Shown in pieces: positions 16,564-24,366 of a stretch of 64,000 bases of DNA (position 1 is its first letter; each line of letters starts with the position of its first letter). The stretch comes from Blastopirellula sediminis. GTDB lineage: Bacteria > Planctomycetota > Planctomycetia > Pirellulales > Pirellulaceae. A program made the translations under genes and the position numbers. The notes beneath the pieces were generated by a model. That model ran no database searches, was not told where the DNA came from, and was given only the letters and a program-made list of their open reading frames with translations. The stretch is from the NCBI RefSeq assembly GCF_020966755.1, contig NZ_JAJKFT010000002.1:682001-746000 (forward strand), given 5' to 3'.

Positions 16564-17070
16564 TTGAAATACTCTCCGCTGCTCCATATCGTTCTCCACA
16601 ATCCGGAAATCCCCCCCAATACTGGCAACATTGGCCGCACCTGCGTCGCGATTGGGGCCAAGTTATGGCTGGTCAAACCGCTTGGCTTTCGGGTCGACGA
16701 TCGCGAACTGAAGCGGGCCGGGATGGACTATTGGCAGCACCTGGAATGGGAGGTGGTCGAAGACTGGGCTCATCTGCGGGAACGTCTTCCCAGCAAGCGA
16801 CTCTTCTACCTCACGAAAACGGCGAAACGATCCTACACGACGGTCGACTTCCAGTTGGAAGACGCAATTGTTCTGGGCGCCGAGTCGAAAGGGCTGCCGC
16901 CGGAGTTGCTTAATGAAACGCCGGAAAACAACATCTCGGTCCCGATGCGAACCGAAGTTCGCAGCTTGAACCTGTCCGCCACCGCCGCAACGGTCGCCTA
17001 CGAAGCGGTCCGCCAACTGACCTTGGCCGGTCAGGCGAAACTTCCGATCGGCGAATCGCCGATTGGTTAA
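16564..17070 (+). CDS. trmL: tRNA (cytidine/uridine-34-2'-O)-methyltransferase
   Basis: A 168-residue SPOUT-family methyltransferase that adds a 2'-O-methyl group to the wobble base of tRNA-Leu isoacceptors using S-adenosylmethionine. All three family motifs are present: NPEIPPNTGNIGRTC near the N terminus, LGAESKGLPPELL in the knot, and RSLNLSATAATVAYEA at the C-terminal knot. The length matches TrmL. The start is a TTG (TTGAAATACTCT), since the sequence matches the family from the second residue. It stands alone, followed by a long non-coding repeat region. Confidence 0.93.
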   Translation: MKYSPLLHIVLHNPEIPPNTGNIGRTCVAIGAKLWLVKPLGFRVDDRELKRAGMDYWQHLEWEVVEDWAHLRERLPSKRLFYLTKTAKRSYTTVDFQLEDAIVLGAESKGLPPELLNETPENNISVPMRTEVRSLNLSATAATVAYEAVRQLTLAGQAKLPIGESPIG

Positions 17071-17097
17071 CGTCGGTGTGTCATCTCTTCTAACCGC

Positions 17098-17565
17098 CGG
17101 ACTGGACTGGATCCGATTTTTTTTGCGAGATCCCAAGTTCGTTTGGTCAGTCCGACCACATTCCCCTCGGCTCGCGCCTCGGGCTACGATTGCCGGGGTG
17201 GACTGGACCGCGGCGCATCTTTTTTCCGTCTCCAAAGCTCAATTGATAAACCAGACAATTCTCGCCGCCTCGCATCCTGCCTAGTCCACCCATGATATGG
17301 ACCGCTGCGCTCCATTTTTTTGATCCACCGACTGGACTGGACCACATTCAATTTTTTTCCGGGTGGCCCGTCCGGTTTTCCCAAACCGGGCGGGTCGCAC
17401 AGCGACAAGATGCAGCGCCATCCGCGCGACCAACCAATCAACCATCGCCGGTGAGTGGACTGGACCGTTTCTATTTTTTTCCGCCGGCCGGAATGGCCGA
17501 TTGGACCGGCATAATTCATTTGCGTCCGAACTAGCAGTGGACTGGACCGCGCACTTTTTTTTCTG
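17098..17565 (+). repeat. Array of GGACTGGACC/poly-T units
   Basis: Six imperfect units occur at about 17098-17124, 17198-17227, 17297-17321, 17329-17359, 17453-17483 and 17536-17565. Each has TGGACTGGACC or a close variant, a spacer of roughly 3-13 bases, six to eight T residues, and usually CCG or CTG. Spacing between units is irregular (about 35-125 bp) and the units fall in all reading frames, so they are not coding. A similar box exists inverted at 1592-1615. Confidence 0.7.
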
Positions 17566-17911
17566 CGGCGGTCTGGTTTGGACGAACAAACGGGTCAGGA
17601 TTCCTTTTCGTGGCGACGGTGGTTGATGCGTCATGGTCCACACAGCGGACTTTACGGCGGCGTGGAGCTCCAAGCGGGTCATACGTTCCATCGATTCCGC
17701 CAGCGCGAATTGCGTTTTCGGCGGGATTCGATTTCCAATTCGTCATGGGGAAATCGACCACGAGTGCGTGCGCTTTGTCAAGCGACAAAGTTAGGGGCGG
17801 TGTGATGAGAAAGATGCTCCAACGCTCTCGTTTTTTTGCACGGTTTATTACTGATTTTCGAGCGTTTTCCCTCGGCTCGCGCCTCGGGTTAGTGTTGCAA
17901 AGGCCGCGTCC
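17566..17911. other. Rest of the non-coding repeat region
   Basis: No gene is seen. It contains the inverted partner of the 37-bp repeat (17754-17790) and, at 17867-17888, a second copy of TTCCCTCGGCTCGCGCCTCG, whose first copy is at 17161-17183. With the array before it, this makes about 840 bp without a supported gene. Confidence 0.55.
17754..17790 (-). repeat. 37-bp repeat shared with 1285-1321
   Basis: Read on the minus strand it gives CTTTGTC, two bases, then TTGACAAAGCGCACG, three positions of which two differ, then TCGTGGTCGA, matching 1285-1321 at all but about three positions. CTTTGTC and GACAAAG form a 7-bp hairpin stem within it. Confidence 0.65.
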
Positions 17912-18367
17912 CTAAAGGCCATTCTCCCGAAACAGCTTCTCGATTTGCGTTTTGGTTTTTTCATCCGCCTGTGGATCGCGATAGTTCTTCTCAATCTCGG
18001 CGTCGCTCAGTTCGTAGCTGCCAACGGCATGTTCGATCAGCAACACGCCGCGCTTGGTAGTGAACCTCAAATTGTCACCCAGGGTGACGTATGCTTTCGA
18101 TCCGGAACACTGAACTGACGCTTTGCCGCTTCCGCCTGACTTGCAGGCAATGATCACGTCCGACTTCACCTGGTGGACGTCGCCGTTGACGCTCGAGTAA
18201 TTCACGAAGAAGTTCCAGGTGGTTCCTTTCCTCGGCAATTGGAACATTTCCGATCCAACATGCGAGCGATCGTCATCGCTAACTTCGTCCGATCGCGTCG
18301 GCGAGACGCCAAAACTTACCCAACCGAGCAGGACAAATAGAACTGTCGCAAACTGTGCATTGGTCAT
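17912..18367 (-). CDS. Secreted protein of unknown function
   Basis: A 151-residue protein when begun at ATG 18367, which yields a signal peptide (MTNAQFATVLFVLLGWVSFG). The mature part has RSDEVSDDDRS, then beta-rich sequence (TTWNFFVNYSSVNGD, VKSDVIIACKSGGS, KASVQCSGSKAYVTLGDNLRF) with two cysteines that could pair, and a charged C-terminal helix (DEKTKTQIEKLFRENG). No family is recognised. It is divergent from the first DUF1559 gene. Confidence 0.55.
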   Translation of the reverse strand: MTNAQFATVLFVLLGWVSFGVSPTRSDEVSDDDRSHVGSEMFQLPRKGTTWNFFVNYSSVNGDVHQVKSDVIIACKSGGSGKASVQCSGSKAYVTLGDNLRFTTKRGVLLIEHAVGSYELSDAEIEKNYRDPQADEKTKTQIEKLFRENGL

Positions 18368-18702
18368 GGGGATGGCAATCACCTCATCGGAACCAGAAAT
18401 CTCAAAAAAAATATACACGATGGCGGTTGATTTCTTTACCACTTTGAGGGGAATAGCTCCCTCCATCGAAGCAGGTCCCGTTTCGCTTAAATGGCTTATT
18501 TTGCCGATTCGTGACGCCTTACCTGCCCTTCATGTCGCAATAGTCCCCATTGCCGCTGCACTATGCACATGGACACCCCCTTAAGTCGGGGTGCAAAATC
18601 TAATTTTTCTTAATATATTTTCCCTGATCCATCCACGCCCATTTGTGGGTGCGTAATAGCACTCATTCGCTTTATTCTTCCTTCTTCACACTGGTTACCT
18701 AC
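18368..18702 (+). promoter_or_regulatory. Leader of the first DUF1559 gene, conserved with the second copy
   Basis: The block AAATCT...TTTT...CTTAATATATTT...CCCT (CTTAATATATTT at 18609-18620) recurs upstream of the paralogous gene (20602-20613), at 94 and 86 bp before the respective ATG. A CCCCCTTAAGT/CCCCCCTAAGT block precedes it in both. TAATATATTT is promoter-like, so this is probably a shared promoter duplicated with the gene pair. Confidence 0.45.
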
Positions 18703-19710
18703 ATGCGAAACAAGACCGCTCGTTCATCAGGTTTTACCCTGGTCGAACTCCTCGTTGTGATCGCCATCATCGGCGTTCTCATCGCCCTCTTGCTTCCGGC
18801 CGTACAGCAGGCCCGCGAAGCGGCCCGCCGGATGCAGTGCACGAACAATCTGAAGCAGCTTGGCCTGGCTTTCCATAACTATCACGACACCTACGGCAAA
18901 CTGCCGCCGATGTACATCCAGATCGTGCCCGCCGTTCCGGACAACAAAGGGCACTGGGCTTGGTCGGTCTTCCTGTTGCCGTTCATTGAACAAACCACCA
19001 CCTACGACGCGCTCTCGCCGAACACGTTAACTCCCAGCCAATCGATGGTGGCCAACAAGACGGTCTTCCAAAACGTCAACAACAGCTTCCGCTGTCCGTC
19101 GGCGCCGGGTCCCGATTTCCATGACCCCGCCCTCGACCCGGGCTACGCAATTGAGCCCGATAACAGCACGACCAATACGGGTCTTGGCCTCTCCAACTAC
19201 ATCGTCTCGGTCAATATCGCGAACGTTCGCCAGAGGAAGTCGACCGACGGCCGAACCGGAACGACCGGGAACATCGGTCCGTTCTTTCGCGATAGTGCGA
19301 CCAAGTTCCGCGACTTTACCGACGGCTTGAGCAACACTTTCCTCGCCGGCGAACGTTCGTGGACGAAGAACGGCGTGCGTAACTCGGCCGGCGTGCTGTA
19401 CGCCGTTCGTGACGCGAACATGACTGGTCCTTCGGCGCAAGACGTAGGCGCCTCCTGGAACCAAGGAGTGGTCACGATCGCCGGATCGGTTCGCTATCCG
19501 ATCAACGTCATTCTTCCTTCGCCCAACCAAGAGCAGAATAACGCGTTCAGCAGCCAGCATCCCGGCGGCGCGCAATTCCTGTTTGGCGACGGTTCGACCC
19601 ACTTTATCGCCGACACCGTTGACCTCAGCAACGACAGCGCCTGGAACACCAACAGCACGCTGGAACGACTGGTCGGCATGGCCGATGGCGACGTGATTGG
19701 AGAATACTAA
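18703..19710 (+). CDS. DUF1559 prepilin-like protein, copy 1
   Basis: A 335-residue protein starting at ATG 18703. It opens with a type IV prepilin-like leader: basic MRNKTARSSG, then the processing site before FTLVELLVVIAIIGVLIALL. The DUF1559 region continues LPAVQQAREAARRMQC, NNLKQLGLAFHNYHDTYGKL, and near the C terminus has the family signature HPGGAQFLFGDGSTHFI. This family is greatly expanded in planctomycetes. The leader would be cut by a prepilin peptidase and the protein may join a pseudopilus or remain in the envelope. Its stop overlaps the ATG of the following lipoprotein gene, implying translational coupling. A near-duplicate follows at 20688. Confidence 0.92.
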   Translation: MRNKTARSSGFTLVELLVVIAIIGVLIALLLPAVQQAREAARRMQCTNNLKQLGLAFHNYHDTYGKLPPMYIQIVPAVPDNKGHWAWSVFLLPFIEQTTTYDALSPNTLTPSQSMVANKTVFQNVNNSFRCPSAPGPDFHDPALDPGYAIEPDNSTTNTGLGLSNYIVSVNIANVRQRKSTDGRTGTTGNIGPFFRDSATKFRDFTDGLSNTFLAGERSWTKNGVRNSAGVLYAVRDANMTGPSAQDVGASWNQGVVTIAGSVRYPINVILPSPNQEQNNAFSSQHPGGAQFLFGDGSTHFIADTVDLSNDSAWNTNSTLERLVGMADGDVIGEY

Positions 19711-20156
19711 TGAAGCGAGCTGCAAGTCTATTTCTCGCCGCGGCGGTAGTCGTTGCGGCGATCGGTTGCGGCGGCGACGCCAATACGCCTCCGCTGGGCA
19801 AAGTGACCGGCAACGTCACGTTGAACGGCCAACCGCTGGATGGCGCCACCGTCGAATTTATCCCGCAAGGAGGTCGTCCTTCGACCGGCTTTACCGACGC
19901 CAGCGGCAACTACACGTTGCTGTTCCGCGCTGATGCGCCCGGCGCCGTCATCGGCAAGCATTCGGTCCGCATCACGTCGCAGCGCGGTCGTAGCGGCGGC
20001 GAAGGGGGAGAACCTCTGGTCGAAGCCCGCGCGGAAACGGTCCCGTCGCAGTACAACGACAAAACGACCCTCGAAGTCGAAGTCACCTCGGGAAGCAACA
20101 CCTTCGACTTTCCGCTCGAAGGCAAGCGAACCGGAAAGGCTTCGTCGGGGGCGTAA
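19710..20156 (+). CDS. Small lipoprotein with a transthyretin/carboxypeptidase-regulatory-like fold, copy 1
   Basis: A 148-residue lipoprotein (signal ending VVVAAIGC, then GGD). The mature part reads as a beta-sandwich: GKVTGNVTLNGQPLDGATVE, TGFTDASGNYTL and GAVIGKHSVRITS are typical of carboxypeptidase regulatory-like (transthyretin-like) domains. It starts by overlap with the stop of the DUF1559 gene (TAATGA). Such small lipoproteins routinely sit behind DUF1559 genes in planctomycetes, so the two probably work together at the envelope, but how is unknown. A strong terminator follows at 20211. Confidence 0.85.
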   Translation: MKRAASLFLAAAVVVAAIGCGGDANTPPLGKVTGNVTLNGQPLDGATVEFIPQGGRPSTGFTDASGNYTLLFRADAPGAVIGKHSVRITSQRGRSGGEGGEPLVEARAETVPSQYNDKTTLEVEVTSGSNTFDFPLEGKRTGKASSGA

Positions 20157-20210
20157 AAGGCAGGGCGCGTAGGTACGCACCATACCTGGCTAACCAAGTG
20201 GAAACGAATT

Positions 20211-20248
20211 AAACGCGTGTCGGCGCAATTGCGTCGACACGCGTTTTT
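20211..20248 (+). terminator. Intrinsic terminator of the first DUF1559-lipoprotein pair
   Basis: A 12-bp stem, AAACGCGTGTCG (20211-20222) with 20235-20246, a 12-nt loop, then a T run (20244-20248). Confidence 0.85.
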
Positions 20249-20687
20249 GCGTTCTTGATCGCAGCGTAGGTTCCGGCAGCTTTCTGCGCAACCTTCTTCT
20301 CGCCTCCGACTTCTTTGGACCGGCGGCCCGGATTCTCTTGCTTCCGCTGTGAACTAGTTGAAAGAGAAGACGCGATTCACGTATAGGTAAATCTTTAAAA
20401 AACCAAAGGTTTTTGTGGTTATTTTCGCCACCCCCTAAGAACCACCAACTCCCCGGTCTGCAGGGCCGACGCTGGACCTTAAGCGGCTGGATCCCGACTT
20501 TTTCGCCGCATTACCCGCCGCTCTGATGGCAAAGGAACACATCAGCGCTGAATCATGCAAACATACGCCCCCCTAAGTGCCTGTATAAAAATCTCCTTTT
20601 ACTTAATATATTTCCCTTTCCTCCCCGGCTCAGGTGGCGAGGAACTCATCCTTTTTCTCTTTATCTTTTCCTTACGGGGTTATCAGC
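20249..20687 (+). other. Intergenic region before the second DUF1559 gene
   Basis: Contains a diverged 27-bp end-like repeat (20331-20357, GATTCTCTTGCTTCCG to GAACTAG, followed by a GAAAGAGAAG tail) and the conserved promoter-like block CTTAATATATTT (20602-20613). No gene is supported. Confidence 0.5.
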
Positions 20688-21695
20688 ATGCGAAATAAAT
20701 GCGTCCGCAGACCTGGTTTTACCTTGGTCGAACTTCTCGTCGTCATCGCAATCATTGGCGTACTCATCGCTCTCCTCCTTCCAGCCGTCCAGCAGGCCCG
20801 CGAAGCGGCTCGCCGGATGCAATGCAACAACAATCTGAAGCAGCTCGGTCTGGCGTTCCACAACTATCACGACACCTACGGCAAGCTGCCGCCGATGTAC
20901 ATCCAGATCACTCCCAGCGTCGACAACATCGGGCACTGGTCGTGGTCGGCCTTCATCCTGCCGTTCATGGAACAGCAAAACACGTACGATGCGTTGTCGC
21001 CCAACACGCGGACCCCTTCGGATGCGATCGTCGCCAACCAGAAGGTATTCCAGAACGTCAACGAAAACTTCCGTTGCCCTTCGGCCCCGGGGCCTGATTT
21101 CCATAACCCGAGCGTCGACCCGGGCTACGCGATCTCGAACAGCAGCGGCAGCGGCAACTACGGCTTGGGCCTGACGAACTACGTCGTGTCGGTCAACATC
21201 GCGAACGTTCGCCAGAAGCAAGCGTCTGACCTGACCAAAGGAACCACCGGCAACATCGGTCCCTTCTATCGCGACAGTGGGACCAAGTTCCGCGATTTCA
21301 CCGACGGCTTGAGCAACACGTTTCTCGTCGGCGAACGATCGTGGCTCAGCGGCAAAGTGCGGATGTCGGCCGGAACGCTGTACGCCGTTCGTGACAAAGA
21401 CACGAAAGGGCCCTCGGCTCAGGATTCAGGCAACGTGGCCTGGAACCAAGGGGTGATGACGATCGCTGGATCGGTTCGCTATCCGATGAACGTTGCGCTC
21501 ACTTCGCCCAATGGCGAGCGAAGCATGGCGTTCAGCAGTCAACACCCGGGGGGCTGCCAGTTTCTGTTTGGCGACGGTTCCTGCCACTTCATCAGCGATA
21601 CGGTTGACCTGAGCAACGACGGCTCTTGGACGACCAACAGCACGCTGGAGCGGCTGGTCGGGATGGCTGACGGCGGCGTGATTGGGGAGTACTAA
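20688..21695 (+). CDS. DUF1559 prepilin-like protein, copy 2
   Basis: A 335-residue paralogue of the protein at 18703, the same length and alignable end to end without obvious gaps. The leader is MRNKCVRRPG before FTLVELLVVIAIIGVLIALL, and the closing signature is HPGGCQFLFGDGSCHFI. Differences gather in the central loop regions (for example ISNSSGSGNYGLGLTNY against the copy-1 TTNTGLGLSNY). Pair, promoter block and terminator are all duplicated, showing a recent tandem duplication of the whole unit. It lies 3 bp before its lipoprotein partner, instead of overlapping it as in copy 1. Confidence 0.92.
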   Translation: MRNKCVRRPGFTLVELLVVIAIIGVLIALLLPAVQQAREAARRMQCNNNLKQLGLAFHNYHDTYGKLPPMYIQITPSVDNIGHWSWSAFILPFMEQQNTYDALSPNTRTPSDAIVANQKVFQNVNENFRCPSAPGPDFHNPSVDPGYAISNSSGSGNYGLGLTNYVVSVNIANVRQKQASDLTKGTTGNIGPFYRDSGTKFRDFTDGLSNTFLVGERSWLSGKVRMSAGTLYAVRDKDTKGPSAQDSGNVAWNQGVMTIAGSVRYPMNVALTSPNGERSMAFSSQHPGGCQFLFGDGSCHFISDTVDLSNDGSWTTNSTLERLVGMADGGVIGEY

Positions 21696-21698
21696 TCC

Positions 21699-22142
21699 AT
21701 GCGAGCATCTACTCTATTTCTCGCCGCGGCAGTAGTCGTCGCGGCGATCGGTTGCGGTGGAGACGCCAATACGCCGCCGCTGGGCGAAGTGACCGGCCAC
21801 GTCACCTTGAACGGTGAGCCGCTGGATGGCGCGACGGTCGAATTCATCCCCGAAAACGGCCGACCTTCGATCGGACTGACCGACGGCGGCGGCAACTATT
21901 CGTTGCAGTTCCGCGCCGACACGCCCGGCGCCGTGCTCGGGAAGCACTCGGTCCGCATCACCTCTCAGCGCAGCGCCAGCGGCGGCGAAGGGGGAGATGA
22001 GTTTGTCGCCGCTCGCAAGGAAACGGTCCCGGTCCAGTACAACGACGAGACGACGCTCTCGGTCGAAGTAAAGTCAGGATCCAATAAGCTTGACTTCCCG
22101 CTGGAAGGGAAACGAAGTCGCCGAGCGTCGGCGGGGGCGTAA
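21699..22142 (+). CDS. Small lipoprotein with a transthyretin-like fold, copy 2
   Basis: A 147-residue paralogue of the lipoprotein at 19710, with the same signal (LAAAVVVAAIGC) and sandwich motifs (GEVTGHVTLNGEPLDGATVE, IGLTDGGGNYSLQF, LGKHSVRITSQR). Both end with a DFPLEGKR motif and an Ala-rich tail. It is cotranscribed with the second DUF1559 gene (3-bp gap), and a terminator follows at 22177. Role as for copy 1: probable envelope partner of the prepilin-like protein. Confidence 0.85.
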   Translation: MRASTLFLAAAVVVAAIGCGGDANTPPLGEVTGHVTLNGEPLDGATVEFIPENGRPSIGLTDGGGNYSLQFRADTPGAVLGKHSVRITSQRSASGGEGGDEFVAARKETVPVQYNDETTLSVEVKSGSNKLDFPLEGKRSRRASAGA

Positions 22143-22176
22143 GACTCGTCCCTGGTAACTAATCAGAAGCGAAACG

Positions 22177-22218
22177 ATCGCGTGGCGATGCAATGGCGCC
22201 GCCACGCGATTTTGTTTT
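22177..22218 (+). terminator. Intrinsic terminator of the second DUF1559-lipoprotein pair
   Basis: An 11-bp stem, ATCGCGTGGCG (22177-22187) with 22200-22210, followed by TTTTGTTTT. Confidence 0.8.
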
Positions 22219-22254
22219 CTTGATCGTAATGCAGATAATGATTTCCTGCGGCCG

Positions 22255-22281
22255 CATTCCCTTGCTGGCGCTGCGGGCTAG
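22255..22281 (+). repeat. 27-bp end-like repeat, copy 3 (solo)
   Basis: CATTCCCTTGCTGGCG...GCGGGCTAG, preceded by GCGGCC and followed by a GGAAAGAGAGAG tail, as in the copy at 1690. It lies 30 bp past the 3' end of the minus-strand beta-propeller gene. Confidence 0.75.
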
Positions 22282-22310
22282 TGGAAAGAGAGAGTAGCGA
22301 ATCGAGTCGG

Positions 22311-23624
22311 TTATTTGTTCTCGATTCGGTAGAGGGCTTTCTCGGTTCGCAGCAGGATTGCGTTTTTGTCGATGCCGAAGCTGGCCAGCGCCCGTTCTTT
22401 CAGGTCGTTCTTGGCGACTTCCTGGTATTCGTCTCCCGCCTTTACGACGGTCGTCATGCCCGCTTCGTCCATCATGTAGATCAGATCGCCGGCGGCCAGC
22501 AGCGAGGTCGAGAAGTTGCCGCCGATCCGTTCCTTCCAACGGACATCGCCGGTCGCGCAGTCGAGACAGGAGAGAATCCCGTTGTCCGAGACCATGTAAA
22601 GCGCATCGCCAATCACGACCGGCGAAGGATTGTACGGAACGTTGCGATCGACGATGTACTCGACATGCGTTTCGGTCACGTCGCCATGGCCATCCGGACG
22701 AATGGCGACCAAGGTTGAGCGGTCGTAGCCGGTGCAGACGTAAACCAGGCCGTTGGCGAAGACCGGTCGCGGAACGATCGAGTAGCCAAGGTCATACTTA
22801 ACGCGCCAGATCTCTTCGCCGCTGCTAGGATCAACCGACATGATGGCGCCGCTCCCTTGCGAAAGGAGCTGCGTCTGACCGTTCACTTCGATCAATAGCG
22901 GCGTGCTGAAGGTAAAGTACTTCGGCAGGTCTGGCACATTCCGCGGCGTTTGCCACGCAACCTTGCCGGTCGCCTTGTCGAGCGCGATCACTTCCTGCTT
23001 GTCTTGCCCGTCGATGCCGAAAATCAGCTTATCGCCGAACAGCACCGGCGAGCCGCCGTTGCCGTGCGTCGGCTTGTACGAGTTCTCCTGCGTCTGCCAG
23101 ACGATCGAGCCATCCTTCTTCCGCAGGCAGGCGGTCCCCATGTGCCCAAAGTGGACATAGACGAATTCCCCTTCCAGAATCGACGTCGGGCTGGCGTGGC
23201 TGTTCTTGCTATGAATCTTCGGCGCGGTTTCGCCGGCTTCGAGGAAGACCTCGACGTCCCAGAGGATGTCGCCCGAGTCGGCGCTGAGACAAAGGGCGCG
23301 GAGCGATTGATCGGGCTTCTTCTCCTCACCGAGCGGAACGGCCGTCGTCAGGTAGATGCGGCCATCGGCCACCACCGGCGAAGACCAACCGACGCCGGGC
23401 AGCTCTTTCCGCCAGGTGACGTTTTTCTCGGCGTCCCACTGGGTCGGCAGCGCATGACCGTCGGCGATCCCTTGTCCGGTCGGCCCCCGGAATTGCGTCC
23501 ATTCCGCCGACGTTTGCGCGGCGGCTTGGCTAAGGCTAAAGCCCCCGAGAACCAGCAGCGCTAACGTCAGACGCGCGAAGGAGGGGACGATCGATCCACA
23601 CGAGAGGCGGCGTTTCGTTTTCAT
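22311..23624 (-). CDS. Secreted PQQ-like beta-propeller repeat protein
   Basis: A 437-residue protein begun at ATG 23624, giving a signal peptide (FARLTLALLVLGGFSLSQAAA). The mature protein has repeated blades of the PQQ-binding-like type: GWSSPVVADGRIYLTT, SADSGDILWDVEV, ALDKATGKVAWQT, SVDPSSGEEIWRVKYD, CLDCATGDVRWKE. These tryptophan-docking motifs build a beta-propeller, as in BamB and quinoprotein dehydrogenases, but the metal and PQQ ligands of true dehydrogenases are not evident, so a binding or scaffold role is likelier. Planctomycetes have many such secreted proteins. Confidence 0.88.
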   Translation of the reverse strand: MKTKRRLSCGSIVPSFARLTLALLVLGGFSLSQAAAQTSAEWTQFRGPTGQGIADGHALPTQWDAEKNVTWRKELPGVGWSSPVVADGRIYLTTAVPLGEEKKPDQSLRALCLSADSGDILWDVEVFLEAGETAPKIHSKNSHASPTSILEGEFVYVHFGHMGTACLRKKDGSIVWQTQENSYKPTHGNGGSPVLFGDKLIFGIDGQDKQEVIALDKATGKVAWQTPRNVPDLPKYFTFSTPLLIEVNGQTQLLSQGSGAIMSVDPSSGEEIWRVKYDLGYSIVPRPVFANGLVYVCTGYDRSTLVAIRPDGHGDVTETHVEYIVDRNVPYNPSPVVIGDALYMVSDNGILSCLDCATGDVRWKERIGGNFSTSLLAAGDLIYMMDEAGMTTVVKAGDEYQEVAKNDLKERALASFGIDKNAILLRTEKALYRIENK

Positions 23625-23761
23625 GGGATTTCCGCGAGGAAGGGAGGCGGTAGGAAGGGACTGGGTGGGGAGCATTCTAATCTAGTCGAGATTCTGGCGG
23701 GGTGATACTAGATTTTGTGCGCGATTGGGGGCGTTCCCGTTTCGTAGGGTGGGTGGAGCCG

Positions 23762-23868
23762 GGCGCCATGCTCTTATCGCGTCTTCGCGAGAAGAGCATG
23801 TCTTCAACGCGTCTTAATTGGGCCAAGACATGCTCATCCGGCGAAGACGCCGCAAGAGCATGGCGCCA
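23762..23868. repeat. ~107-bp double-palindromic dispersed element, copy 1
   Basis: Outer arms GGCGCCATGCTCTT and AAGAGCATGGCGCC are inverted repeats. Within each half, CATGCTCTT...CGCG...AAGAGCATG forms its own hairpin, and AAGACATGCTC recurs near the middle. Sister copies are at 33379-33488 and 45706-45810. The element ends 10 bp past the 3' end of tsaE. It resembles a REP-doublet or a MITE. Confidence 0.85.
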
Positions 23869-23877
23869 GCTAATCGT

Positions 23878-24366
23878 TTACTGCCACCGGCTGGCTAGCG
23901 TCGCCAGCCATTCCGCCGGGGCTTTTCCCTTGGCGGCGATTACGACGCGGCGGTCGGTTTCGCCGGTTACGAAGATTTCGATCTCGACGTAGCTGCGCGG
24001 CATGCAGCCGATGACGCGGTCGGCCCATTCGACGAACGTGATCCCCTCGGAGTTGAAGTACTCTTCGGGACCGAGCTCGAGAAACTCGTCGTCATCTTTG
24101 ATGCGGTAGGCGTCCATGTGGTAGAGCTGCCGCTTGGCGTCGTACTCTTGCACCAGAACGAAGGTCGGGCTGATCACCGCTTGGGGATCGATCTCGCAGG
24201 CAGAGGCGATCGCTTTCACCAGCCGCGTCTTGCCGGCGCCAAGCGTGCCGAGCAGCGCCACAGTCGTGCCGTCCGGAAGCAGTTCGGCCAACAGACCGCC
24301 GAGCCGATCGGTGTCGGCTTCCGAGGTGAGGGTCAGTTCCAGTTGTCGCGTATCGACGTCGTTCAT
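23878..24366 (-). CDS. tsaE: tRNA threonylcarbamoyladenosine biosynthesis ATPase
   Basis: A 162-residue ATPase that supports TsaB/TsaD in making t6A37 on ANN-decoding tRNAs. The ATG at 24366 overlaps the thiL stop (ATGA). The P-loop is LLGTLGAGKTRLVKAIA. Other TsaE signatures are SPTFVLVQEY, LYHMDAYRI and ITFVEWADRV. The length is normal. It is the last gene of the ppx-CHAD-thiL-tsaE run. Confidence 0.94.
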   Translation of the reverse strand: MNDVDTRQLELTLTSEADTDRLGGLLAELLPDGTTVALLGTLGAGKTRLVKAIASACEIDPQAVISPTFVLVQEYDAKRQLYHMDAYRIKDDDEFLELGPEEYFNSEGITFVEWADRVIGCMPRSYVEIEIFVTGETDRRVVIAAKGKAPAEWLATLASRWQ

